The notes beneath the pieces are model-generated. The model was not told where the DNA came from. It saw nothing but the letters and a program-made list of their open reading frames with translations, and did not search any database. DNA of 64,000 nt, taken from NCBI GenBank assembly GCA_900066355.1, contig FMEL01000001.1, positions 185,166 to 249,165 of the forward strand, written 5' to 3'. The stretch is from an uncultured Ruminococcus sp. Its GTDB lineage: Bacteria > Bacillota > Clostridia > Lachnospirales > Lachnospiraceae. The position numbers and the translations under genes were made by a program. Below, one piece after another: positions 15,103 through 23,399 of this stretch (the stretch's first letter is position 1; every line of letters starts with the position of its first letter).

Positions 15103-16836
15103 TTATTTCATGGAATCAACCATGTCAAGAACTGCCTTGCCCATGATATCGGATTTTTCATCTGCATCTGCAAGAGAAGTTCCCTTAACACCATAGTAGA
15201 ATTTTACCTTCGGTTCTGTTCCGGACGGACGAACACATACCCATGCATCATCGGTCAGTTCATAGTACAGAACGTTGGAATTCGGAAGACCGGTCGGTTT
15301 TACTGCTCCTGTTGCCACATCTGTAATCGTATCTGCCTTGTAATCTCTTACTGCCGTCACTTTGTGTCCTGCAAATTCTGTCGGCGGATTCTGACGCAGA
15401 GAATTCATGATCTCCTGAATCTTCTGAAGTCCTTCGATTCCCTTCATTGTTACAGACTGAATTGCATCTTTATAATAGCCGAACTGCTCATACATCTCGA
15501 TCATTGCATCCCACAGAGTCTTACCCTGTGTTTTGTAATATGCTGCTGCCTCGCAAAGCGCCATAGTCGCAACGATTGCATCCTTGTCTCTTGCATATGT
15601 ACCGATGAGGCAGCCATAACTTTCCTCAAAACCAAACAGATAGGAACCTTTTCCACTGTTTTCAAAACCGAGGATCTGCTGTCCGATGAATTTAAATCCG
15701 GTCAGTACTTCAATCAGGTTTACACCGTAGCCTTTTGCGATTGCATCAGCAAGGTTTGTGGTTACGATTGTCTTGATCAGTGCACCGTCTTCCGGAAGAC
15801 TTCCGTTTACTGCCTTGCGCTGGCTGAGTTCATAGTTTGCAAGAAGGCATCCTGACATGTTACCTGTCAGATCATGATATTCACCGTTTTTGTCTTTGAC
15901 ACGTACACCAAGACGATCTGCATCCGGATCTGTTGCAAGAACGAGATCTGCATCTACTTCTTTTGCAAGCTTCAGTCCAAGTTCAAAAGCTTCTGCTGCT
16001 TCCGGATTCGGATAGCTGACTGTCGGGAAATCTCCGTCCGGAAGTTCCTGCTCTTTAACCACATATACATTCTCGAATCCGAGTTCTTTAAGGATTCTTC
16101 TTGCCGGGATGTTTCCTGTTCCGTGAAGAGGTGTATAAACGATTTTGAGGTTCTTGCCCTCTTTCTCGATTGCATCCATATGGATAACCTGTTTCTTAAG
16201 TTCTGCCATATAAGCATCGTCTACTTCTTTACCGATCACCTGGAAGAGACCAGCTTTTTCTGCTTCTGCCTTGTCCATGGTCTTAACTGTATTCCAGTCG
16301 GAGATGGACTTAACCTCTCCCATGATACCGCTGTCATGCGGCGGTGTGATCTGTGCACCGTCTTCCCAGTATACTTTGTATCCATTGTATTCCGGCGGGT
16401 TGTGGCTGGCAGTTACGTTGATACCTGCCACGCAGCCCAGATGACGTACTGCAAAGGAAAGTTCCGGTGTCGGTCTTAAAGATTCAAAGATATAAGCTTT
16501 GATTCCGTTTGCTGCCAGACAGAGTGCTGCTTCCTCGGCAAATTCCGGAGACATATGGCGGGAATCGTATGCGATTGCAACTCCCTGTGCTTTCTTGTCT
16601 ACTTTTGCGATGTAGTTCGCAAGTCCCTGTGTAGCTCTTCTGACTACATAAATGTTCATGCGGTTGGTTCCTGCACCGATAATTCCACGCAGACCTGCGG
16701 TACCGAATTCCAGATCCATATAAAAACGTTCTTTTATTTCATTTTCGTCTTCTGAAATACCTTTTAATTCCTCTTTTGTTGCTTCATCGAAGTATGGGTT
16801 TGCAAGCCACTGTTCATAAATTTCTCTGTAATCCAT
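15103..16836 (-). CDS. pgcA: Alpha-phosphoglucomutase/phosphomannomutase
   Basis: This enzyme moves phosphate between C1 and C6 of hexose phosphates, linking glycolysis with UDP-glucose and cell-envelope precursors. The 577-residue length matches Bacillus PgcA. It shows the phosphoserine loop NVTASHNPPEYNGYK, the metal-binding loop ATDPDADRLG, the sugar loop GFEESYG and the C-terminal phosphate-binding loop VRPSGTEPKVKFYY. CCTCC on the plus strand marks its ribosome-binding site. mazG follows closely; cotS-like lies 104 nt upstream. Confidence 0.96.
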   Translation of the reverse strand: MDYREIYEQWLANPYFDEATKEELKGISEDENEIKERFYMDLEFGTAGLRGIIGAGTNRMNIYVVRRATQGLANYIAKVDKKAQGVAIAYDSRHMSPEFAEEAALCLAANGIKAYIFESLRPTPELSFAVRHLGCVAGINVTASHNPPEYNGYKVYWEDGAQITPPHDSGIMGEVKSISDWNTVKTMDKAEAEKAGLFQVIGKEVDDAYMAELKKQVIHMDAIEKEGKNLKIVYTPLHGTGNIPARRILKELGFENVYVVKEQELPDGDFPTVSYPNPEAAEAFELGLKLAKEVDADLVLATDPDADRLGVRVKDKNGEYHDLTGNMSGCLLANYELSQRKAVNGSLPEDGALIKTIVTTNLADAIAKGYGVNLIEVLTGFKFIGQQILGFENSGKGSYLFGFEESYGCLIGTYARDKDAIVATMALCEAAAYYKTQGKTLWDAMIEMYEQFGYYKDAIQSVTMKGIEGLQKIQEIMNSLRQNPPTEFAGHKVTAVRDYKADTITDVATGAVKPTGLPNSNVLYYELTDDAWVCVRPSGTEPKVKFYYGVKGTSLADADEKSDIMGKAVLDMVDSMK

Positions 16837-16939
16837 ACGGAAAATACCTCCCTGTACATTATATTTCCGGTCATCTCTGACCGTTATTTATGATTTCTCA
16901 TTATACACCTGTTCCCCTGAAAAAGGAAGTATATTTCAC

Positions 16940-17923
16940 TTAAAACGGATAGCTTCCAAAGCATTTCCTGATAAAATATTCCCAGTTTTCTTTCTGTCTG
17001 ACAAGATTCTGCAATTTCTCCGTATTTTTTCTGGAGACAAGTGTTTTTTTGTGTACATAATAATAGTTCGCAAGCTTCCAGTATTTCTCCGGATAGCTGA
17101 AACGAATGCGCAGATTTTCCCATTCAGATGTTGTGATCGGCTTCTTCTGGTGATAGGCACGCAGCATCTCCATTCCGATGCGCACATCCCAGCTGTATTT
17201 TTCGAGAATTTTTCTCATAAAGCGATACAGATCCGAAATCTGCACATCAAATCCCCAATGTTCAAAGTTTGTAACGGCAGTCCCCGGTTTCAGCATCAGC
17301 ACATTATGCTGATTATACTCTCCATGACAGACTTTTCCCTGTTCAATTGCTTCTTTTCGAAGGCCGGCATAATCCGATTCTCTCAATTCCATAAGCGCCC
17401 TCTCTCCTGCTGTCAGAAAGCTTTCCACCGTAGCCAGATACAACTTTTCAAAAGAACAGACTGCACCTTTTTTACGGATAAAGCTGCGTATTTTTTTTAA
17501 TTCCTGATTATGTCTCTGATATTCGTCCTCAAGGGAAGGTTCTACATAAAATTCTACCACGGGCATCTGCATTTTCGCATGAATCTGCGCAAGCATACGA
17601 ATACTGCGAAAAATATCTTCTCTGGAACGTGTATCACACTCCCGTCCCTCGTACCACTGCTGAATAGTATACGGAATTCCGTCACGATCCTTCGCAACAA
17701 GCGCACCTTCCTGATTTGAAATATAACAGTCTACCAGACATTCCTGTTCCGACAATTTTTCAAGAAGTTCCTGCTGCTTCTGAAGTTTTTTCTCTGTCCC
17801 GCCAAATTCCCTTATAATGACCAGACCTTTTTCGGTTCTGCACAGAAGTGCTCCCCTTGTACGGGCGGAAGACTCTGCATTCAGCCCGTACTGCTCCAGT
17901 ATGCTCAGTCCATAATCATACAA
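16940..17923 (-). CDS. CotS-family spore coat / kinase-like protein
   Basis: The 327-residue protein has an aminoglycoside-phosphotransferase-like fold as in the CotS/YsxE/YutH group of spore-coat proteins. Visible pieces are an N-lobe (LCRTEKGLVIIREFGGTEKK), a hinge (PYTIQQWYEGRECD), the catalytic-loop equivalent VCHGEYNQHNVLM (normally HGDxxxxN) and VTNFEHWGFDVQISDLYRFM. The usual metal-binding D of the activation segment reads as N-F-E, so activity may be altered or lost. The gene stands alone between pgcA and cca, preceded by AGGAGGGGG. Confidence 0.85.
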   Translation of the reverse strand: MYDYGLSILEQYGLNAESSARTRGALLCRTEKGLVIIREFGGTEKKLQKQQELLEKLSEQECLVDCYISNQEGALVAKDRDGIPYTIQQWYEGRECDTRSREDIFRSIRMLAQIHAKMQMPVVEFYVEPSLEDEYQRHNQELKKIRSFIRKKGAVCSFEKLYLATVESFLTAGERALMELRESDYAGLRKEAIEQGKVCHGEYNQHNVLMLKPGTAVTNFEHWGFDVQISDLYRFMRKILEKYSWDVRIGMEMLRAYHQKKPITTSEWENLRIRFSYPEKYWKLANYYYVHKKTLVSRKNTEKLQNLVRQKENWEYFIRKCFGSYPF

Positions 17924-17954
17924 ATAAAAATCCCCCTCCTAATTTGATACCTTC

Positions 17955-18000
17955 GTAACTGTTCAGTACCCTCGCGGAATACTACCTACTGAATAGTTAC
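17955..18000. repeat. 14-bp inverted repeat upstream of the CotS-like gene
   Basis: GTAACTGTTCAGTA (17955-17968) and TACTGAATAGTTAC (17987-18000) pair at 13 of 14 positions around an 18-nt loop. It ends about 30 nt before the start codon of the CotS-like gene and shows T-rich flanks on the plus side. It may be a small palindromic repeat element or a leader hairpin. Confidence 0.55.
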
Positions 18001-18035
18001 ATTTTTTCTATCTTATGTCCCAATCGGAGAAGAAA

Positions 18036-18081
18036 TGCAAAAAGGAATTTCCTGTAGCAAAAAGCCTGTCGGAAATTCCTT
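18036..18081 (-). terminator. Intrinsic terminator of cca
   Basis: AAGGAATTTCC pairs with GGAAATTCCTT across an 18-nt loop, with T residues following on the minus strand, about 23 nt past the cca stop codon. Confidence 0.85.
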
Positions 18082-18103
18082 CGCTATTATTTGTATAAAA
18101 TTA

Positions 18104-19426
18104 TCATTCTTTCAAAAGTGCCAGAAGTTTTTCTCTGTCATTGTCCTGTGGATATTCCAGAACATGATCCAGCATTTCTTTCAGGATCTCGCCAAGTTCC
18201 GGACCCGGCTTATAACCAGCACTTATCAGATCACGTCCGGTCACTGCCAGTGTTTTCAGAGAAACACACTGCTTCTGCTCCAGAACCCTGTGATAACATT
18301 CTGTCACACCTTGCAGACGGGCCGCTTTTTCTTCACGGCGATACTCACTCTGCGCAAGCATATCCGCCTTTTGCACCTCAAGATACAGTGGAAAAAGTTC
18401 CTCCCCGATCCGGTTGACTGCACGCCTTACCGAACGCATTTCCGGCATCGGACGATCATCATGATACCTGATCAGTCCGGTCGCTTTACTGATCGTGTCG
18501 TTGTCAAATTTCAGGCGGCGCAGGATGGTCTTGGCCATCTTTTCGCCTTCCGCTGCATGCATCTTGAAATGATCACGTCCGTTTTCATCCGTCTTTCGCA
18601 TGACCGGTTTCGCAATATCATGAAGCAGCATCGTCAGACGAAGGACCTTATCAGGGCGGATCAGCATCAGACTGTGCAGGATATGCTCACCCACCGTATA
18701 ACAGTGGTGCGGCGTATTCTGTTCTGTCTCCATACACCGGTCAAATTCCGGCAGAAATTCTTTCGTGATTCCGGTTTCATATGCCACACGCAGATAATCC
18801 GGATGGGGCGAAACCAGCAGTTTCACAAGTTCGGTCTGAATTCTTTCTGCGCTGACACACTTCAGATTTGGTGCCAGTGCACGAATTCCGTTCTTTGTTT
18901 CTTTTTCAATCGTAAATCCCAACTGTGCAGAAAAACGTACCGCACGGAGAATGCGAAGCGCATCTTCATGGAAGCGTTCCATCGGATCCCCGACGCAGCG
19001 GATGATTTTCGCCTGCATATCTTCCATTCCGTGAAAAAGATCGACCAGACCTCTTACCGGATGATATGCCATCGCATTGATCGTAAAATCACGTCGTTTC
19101 AGGTCTTCTTCAAGACTCGAAGTAAACATCACCTGCTTCGGATGGCGGCCGTCTTCATAGTCTCCATCCACGCGGTAAGTCGTCACTTCATAGCCTTCTT
19201 TGTCCATCAGTACGGTTACGGTGCCATGCTGCAGACCGGTATCTACTGTGCGGTGAAAAAGCTCTTTCACCTGCTCCGGCGAAGCCGAAGTCGTGATGTC
19301 CCAGTCATCCGGTGTGCGACCCAGGATAGAATCCCGGACACAGCCGCCGACCACATAAGCTTCATAACCGTTTTCCTCTAAAATGTGCAGTATTTTTTCC
19401 GCATTGGAAGGAATCGTTAATTTCAT
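18104..19426 (-). CDS. cca: CCA tRNA nucleotidyltransferase with HD domain
   Basis: This class II nucleotidyltransferase adds or repairs the 3' CCA end of tRNAs. The head domain has VVGGCVRDSILGR and the catalytic pair DWDITTSA, with the RRDFTINAMAYH motif. The neck follows (RILRAVRFSAQLGF), and an HD domain (LTMLLHDIAKP; IRYHDDRP) extends the C-terminal half. I chose ATG 19426, one nt after the proS stop, over an upstream in-frame start inside proS. Length becomes 440 aa, normal for HD-containing forms. Confidence 0.94.
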   Translation of the reverse strand: MKLTIPSNAEKILHILEENGYEAYVVGGCVRDSILGRTPDDWDITTSASPEQVKELFHRTVDTGLQHGTVTVLMDKEGYEVTTYRVDGDYEDGRHPKQVMFTSSLEEDLKRRDFTINAMAYHPVRGLVDLFHGMEDMQAKIIRCVGDPMERFHEDALRILRAVRFSAQLGFTIEKETKNGIRALAPNLKCVSAERIQTELVKLLVSPHPDYLRVAYETGITKEFLPEFDRCMETEQNTPHHCYTVGEHILHSLMLIRPDKVLRLTMLLHDIAKPVMRKTDENGRDHFKMHAAEGEKMAKTILRRLKFDNDTISKATGLIRYHDDRPMPEMRSVRRAVNRIGEELFPLYLEVQKADMLAQSEYRREEKAARLQGVTECYHRVLEQKQCVSLKTLAVTGRDLISAGYKPGPELGEILKEMLDHVLEYPQDNDREKLLALLKE

Positions 19427-19427
19427 A

Positions 19428-20861
19428 TTAGTATGCTCTTCCCCAGTAAACCATCTTCTTCGCCGGTTTTCCACAGCATACGCAGACATCACTTAAATGT
19501 TCCTGCTCAAATGGCATACATCTGGATGTTGCCTGTACATCTTCTTTGATCTTGTCTTCGCACTCGCGGTTTCCGCACCACATAGCTTTGACAAATCCCG
19601 GTTTGTTGTTGATGGTGTCTTTGAATTCTTCATAGTTTGTTGCAACATAAGTATGAGCGTCACGATGTGCACGTGCGCGTTCCAGCATCTCTTTCTGCAT
19701 GAGATCAAGAACTTCCTGAACTTTGGAAGCCAGCTCATCGAAGGAAACAACATATTTTTCTCTTGTGTCACGACGGCAGATCACAGCCTGTCCGTTCTCG
19801 ATATCCTTCGGACCACATTCGATACGAACCGGAATACCACGCATTTCCTGCTCTGCAAATTTGAATCCCGGACTTCTGTCTGTATCGTCCACTTTGACAC
19901 GGATGCCTGCAGCTTTCAGTGCTGCAAACAGTTCGTCTGCTTTTTCCAGAACTCCTTCTTTACGCTGCTGGATCGGGATGATCACTGCCTGTGTCGGAGC
20001 AATTCTCGGAGGCAGGACAAGTCCGCTGTTGTCACCATGAACCATAATGATCGCACCGATCATACGTGTGGTCATTCCCCATGATGTCTGGTGTACATAT
20101 TTCAGCGTGTTATCCTTATCTGTGTACTGAATACCGAAAGCTTTTGCAAATCCGTCACCGAAGTTATGGCTGGTACCGGACTGAAGTGCCTTACCGTCAT
20201 GCATCAGGGATTCGATCGTATACGTAGCTACCGCACCTGCAAATTTTTCTTTGTCTGTTTTCTGGCCTTTGATAACCGGAATTGCAAGAACTTCTTCACA
20301 GAAATCAGCATACAGATTCAGCATCTGGATTGTTCTCTCTTCTGCTTCTTCTGCTGTTGCATGAGCAGTATGTCCTTCCTGCCACAGGAATTCTCTGGAA
20401 CGAAGGAACGGACGTGTTGTTTTTTCCCAGCGCACTACGGAACACCACTGGTTGTATACTTTCGGCAGATCTCTGTGGGACTGGATATCTTTCTGATAGA
20501 AATCGCAGAACAGAGTTTCGGAAGTCGGACGTACACAGAGGCGTTCCTGAAGTTCATTCAGTCCACCATGTGTTACCCATGCTACTTCCGGTGCAAAACC
20601 TTCTACGTGGTCTTTTTCTTTCTGCAGAAGAGATTCCGGAATAAACATCGGCATGTATACATTCTGTACACCTGTCTCTTTGAATCTGCTGTCAAGTTCA
20701 TGCTGGATGTTTTCCCAGATTGCATAACCTGCCGGTTTGATTGCCATGCATCCTTTTACGCTTGTGTAGCCGCACAGTTCTGCTTTTTTTACAACATCTG
20801 TATACCACTGTGCAAAATCTTCGTCCATGGAAGTGATCGCTTCTACTAATTTCTTTGCCAT
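19428..20861 (-). CDS. proS: Prolyl-tRNA synthetase, archaeal/eukaryotic-like short type
   Basis: ProS charges tRNA(Pro). The 477-residue protein lacks the editing insertion of the long bacterial form and carries the C-terminal zinc-like domain of the archaeal/eukaryal type (CGNRECEDKIKED, CVCCGKPAKKMVYWGRAY ending in Tyr). Class II motifs are visible: motif 2 around VVRWEKTTRPFLRSREFLWQ and motif 3 GTSHNFGDGF with RMIGAIIMVHGD. The gene is controlled by a T-box leader and is followed by cca after 1 nt. Confidence 0.96.
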   Translation of the reverse strand: MAKKLVEAITSMDEDFAQWYTDVVKKAELCGYTSVKGCMAIKPAGYAIWENIQHELDSRFKETGVQNVYMPMFIPESLLQKEKDHVEGFAPEVAWVTHGGLNELQERLCVRPTSETLFCDFYQKDIQSHRDLPKVYNQWCSVVRWEKTTRPFLRSREFLWQEGHTAHATAEEAEERTIQMLNLYADFCEEVLAIPVIKGQKTDKEKFAGAVATYTIESLMHDGKALQSGTSHNFGDGFAKAFGIQYTDKDNTLKYVHQTSWGMTTRMIGAIIMVHGDNSGLVLPPRIAPTQAVIIPIQQRKEGVLEKADELFAALKAAGIRVKVDDTDRSPGFKFAEQEMRGIPVRIECGPKDIENGQAVICRRDTREKYVVSFDELASKVQEVLDLMQKEMLERARAHRDAHTYVATNYEEFKDTINNKPGFVKAMWCGNRECEDKIKEDVQATSRCMPFEQEHLSDVCVCCGKPAKKMVYWGRAY

Positions 20862-20908
20862 GATTTTTCTCCTTTTCTGAATGGTTCTTTTGTCAGATCA
20901 GAGGCAAT

Positions 20909-21173
20909 AAAAAAAGTCCTCTGATCCCGGTAAAGGGACCGAAGGACTTCGGCGGTACCACCCTAATTAGCAATTAAGATAACAATTACTCTCTCAATAT
21001 CCTTTAACGCCGGATCTACGCTGTACTTCAGTTGTACAGAGCTCCGAGGCCGGTTCCATGATTCACGCACAGGATCCTTCCACCATGCAGATCCCTCTCT
21101 GAGATTGCTCCTCATGTACTATTCTCATCATCGCCGGGTATGTGTGCCGAAACCTTAAGCTCTGGCACATTTG
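20909..21173 (-). promoter_or_regulatory. T-box leader of proS
   Basis: On the minus strand AGGGTGGTACCGCCG (20950-20964) is the conserved T-box sequence that pairs with the acceptor end of uncharged tRNA. A terminator (AAGTCC with GGACTT around 20916-20947, then seven T) lies just downstream. Upstream there is a long stem I region with AGAGAGGGA-like and AGTA-like motifs. The likely specifier codon is CCG (within GGAACCGGCC), but I cannot prove the pairing by eye. Uncharged tRNA(Pro) should favour read-through into proS. Confidence 0.92.
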
Positions 21174-21179
21174 CTATAT

Positions 21180-21208
21180 ATTTTATGCGAAATATCTGTC
21201 GATGTCAA
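21180..21208 (-). promoter_or_regulatory. Sigma-A promoter of the proS T-box leader
   Basis: TTGACA (21203-21208) and TAAAAT (21180-21185) on the minus strand, 17 bp apart. Initiation is expected near 21173. Confidence 0.75.
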
Positions 21209-21241
21209 GGGGCTGATTCGCAGAATCCTGCCAAAATGTTT

Positions 21242-21736
21242 TCAGACAGTAATATCAATCTTTCTTCCGGTTCTTTTGTATTTGTAATAACGCACACCTG
21301 CTGCGTCCATCATCCGCTTGGATGCGATCACAGACGGCGTATGTTCGTATTTGTCACAGTCATAGATCACCGTTTTGATTCCTGCCTGAATGATTGCTTT
21401 TGCACATTCGTTGCACGGAAACAGTGATACATAAAGCTTCGCACCTTCCAGGCTTCCCCCGCGGTAATTCAGGATCGCATTGAGTTCACTGTGAGTCACA
21501 TACAGATACTTGGTGACCAGTGGCTCACCTTCTCTCGCCCACGGAAATTCATCATCAGAACATCCCTTCGGAAATCCGTTGTACCCCATGGAAAGGATCT
21601 TATTGTCCTCACTGACAATGCACGCTCCTACCTGCGAATTCGGATCTTTGGAACGCATCCCGGAAAGCATTGCCACACCCATAAAGTATTCATCCCAGGA
21701 AATGTAATCCTGTCTTTTCTGTATATGTACTGCCAT
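21242..21736 (-). CDS. dCMP deaminase (ComEB-type cytidine/deoxycytidylate deaminase)
   Basis: This zinc enzyme deaminates dCMP to dUMP for thymidylate synthesis. The 164-residue protein has the zinc ligands HSELNAI (usually HAE) and PCNECAKAII, and the substrate region QVGACIVSEDNKILSMGYNGFPKG. I chose ATG 21736, behind a GGGGGA site, rather than an upstream in-frame start. It lies 73 nt downstream of rpiB and directly before the proS T-box on the same strand. Confidence 0.92.
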   Translation of the reverse strand: MAVHIQKRQDYISWDEYFMGVAMLSGMRSKDPNSQVGACIVSEDNKILSMGYNGFPKGCSDDEFPWAREGEPLVTKYLYVTHSELNAILNYRGGSLEGAKLYVSLFPCNECAKAIIQAGIKTVIYDCDKYEHTPSVIASKRMMDAAGVRYYKYKRTGRKIDITV

Positions 21737-21809
21737 TATAAAATCCCCCTTACAGATACCGGCTTCCCACAAAATGCAGGAGGCCGGTATTTAAAATTCA
21801 TCTGTTTAT

Positions 21810-22271
21810 TTAAATTTCCGGATATGCATCCGTAATGTCTGTATCTTCCTCGATCTGTCTGATGCGGCGGATATGACGTTCGTCCTCTGAGAACGGAGTA
21901 TTCAGGAATGTATCCACGATCTTAACTGCAAGCCCCGGTCCTACAACTCTTCCGCCCATCGCAAGAATGTTGGCATTGTTGTGAAGACGTGTTGCCTCTG
22001 CACTGAAGCAGTCTGAACAGAGTGCTGCACGGATTCCTTTGAATTTATTGGCAGTGATAGAAATACCAATACCTGTTCCGCATACCAGAATTCCCTTTTC
22101 ACAGTCTCCGTTCTGAATTGCAATTGCGACTCTCTTAGCATAGATCGGATAATCTGTGGAGTCTGTGCTGTCACATCCAAAGTCCTGATATTCTATATGG
22201 TTCTCCTCCAAATATTTGATAATTTCCTGTTTCAGTTCATAACCACCATGGTCACATCCTAATGCTATCAT
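21810..22271 (-). CDS. rpiB: Ribose-5-phosphate isomerase B
   Basis: RpiB interconverts ribose 5-phosphate and ribulose 5-phosphate in the pentose phosphate pathway. The 153-residue protein shows the family start MIALGCDHGGYELKQEI, the catalytic Cys loop GILVCGTGIGISITANK and RLHNNANILAMGGRVVGPG. Its start overlaps the stop of the upstream Sua5-type gene by 4 nt, so the two are translationally coupled. Confidence 0.96.
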   Translation of the reverse strand: MIALGCDHGGYELKQEIIKYLEENHIEYQDFGCDSTDSTDYPIYAKRVAIAIQNGDCEKGILVCGTGIGISITANKFKGIRAALCSDCFSAEATRLHNNANILAMGGRVVGPGLAVKIVDTFLNTPFSEDERHIRRIRQIEEDTDITDAYPEI

Positions 22272-23332
22272 TTCTTTTCCTCCTGTGCATTTATAATTTT
22301 ATGTCCTGCTGCCTTTAAAAGGCGGTTCATAATAGCCTGTCCCATTCTCGGCGTATAAAATGCCTCAGAATAGATCAAATCTACCCGGTCATCATCAAAG
22401 TTTCGAAGCACTTCATAAAGATGATGTGCGATCGTTTCTTCTTCTTCTCTGCTTCCGATACTGAATACATCAGCGTGTGCATAACGGTCTTTTGTCTCAT
22501 TAGTTGCGATCACGCCGACTTTAAGCCCCTTTTGCTCTGCCTCTGCACTCAGTCGGTTGATGCAGCCTATCACCTGTTCCTCTGTCCCTTCCACAATAGA
22601 AAGGTCTGCCTTCGGTGCATAATGACGGTATTTCATGCCCGGTGCCTTCGGATGTACACTGTTATCCGTGATCAGAAGCCCCCGGTCCATACGAACATCC
22701 CCCAGCGTTTCTTTCAGCATTTCCAGTGAAATATATCCAGGTCTTAAAACTACCGGAACATCCTCGGTGAAATCTACGATCGTAGACTCCAGACCGATTC
22801 CCACCTGTCCTCCGTCGATGATCATATCGATCGCATCACCGAGGTCTTCTTCTACATGCTCTGCCATCGTCGGACTCGGCCTTCCTGATGTATTGGCACT
22901 CGGTGCCGCAACAAAACCACCGGCTGCTTTGATCAGTTCCTGTGCGATCCGGTCACTCGGGAAACGGACAGCCACACTGTCCAGTCCTCCGGTCGTCTCC
23001 TTCGGTACAATGTCCGCCTTCGGAAGGATCATTGTCAGTGGACCCGGCCAGTATTTCTCCGCCAGAATCTTTGCACCCTGTGGAATCTCTGTCGTAATCT
23101 CTGCAAGCTGATCAATCTCTGCAATATGAACGATCAGCGGGTTATCTGACGGTCTTCCCTTCGCTGCATATATTTTCATGGAAGCCTGTGGATCCAGTGC
23201 GTTTCCTCCGAGCCCGTAAACCGTCTCCGTCGGAAATGCCACAAGTCCGCCTGCTTTCAGAATGTCTCCTGCTCTTTTTATGGCATCCATATCCAGATTT
23301 TCACTGGTCATTGCCACAATCTGCGCTCTCAT
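22268..23332 (-). CDS. L-threonylcarbamoyladenylate synthase (Sua5/YwlC type)
   Basis: The enzyme makes threonylcarbamoyl-AMP from threonine, bicarbonate and ATP, the first step of t6A formation at position 37 of ANN-decoding tRNAs. The YrdC domain (about 1-210) shows the entry motif GGLVAFPTETVYGLGG, then AKGRPSDNPLIVHI, PGPLTMIL and AAPSANTSGRPSPT. A C-terminal Sua5 domain follows (about 225-350), so this is the long form (354 aa). It opens a two-gene unit with rpiB. Confidence 0.95.
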   Translation of the reverse strand: MRAQIVAMTSENLDMDAIKRAGDILKAGGLVAFPTETVYGLGGNALDPQASMKIYAAKGRPSDNPLIVHIAEIDQLAEITTEIPQGAKILAEKYWPGPLTMILPKADIVPKETTGGLDSVAVRFPSDRIAQELIKAAGGFVAAPSANTSGRPSPTMAEHVEEDLGDAIDMIIDGGQVGIGLESTIVDFTEDVPVVLRPGYISLEMLKETLGDVRMDRGLLITDNSVHPKAPGMKYRHYAPKADLSIVEGTEEQVIGCINRLSAEAEQKGLKVGVIATNETKDRYAHADVFSIGSREEEETIAHHLYEVLRNFDDDRVDLIYSEAFYTPRMGQAIMNRLLKAAGHKIINAQEEKK

Positions 23333-23399
23333 ATCTTATGCTTCCTCTCATTTATCTGTATTGTTTTTCATTATAGTCTAAATCCGTTAATTCTACAAG

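Noticed and set aside
16837..16939. Hairpin CGGTCA/TGACCG between the CotS-like gene and pgcA
   Set aside because: The stem is short and lacks a T-tract, so I do not call it a terminator.
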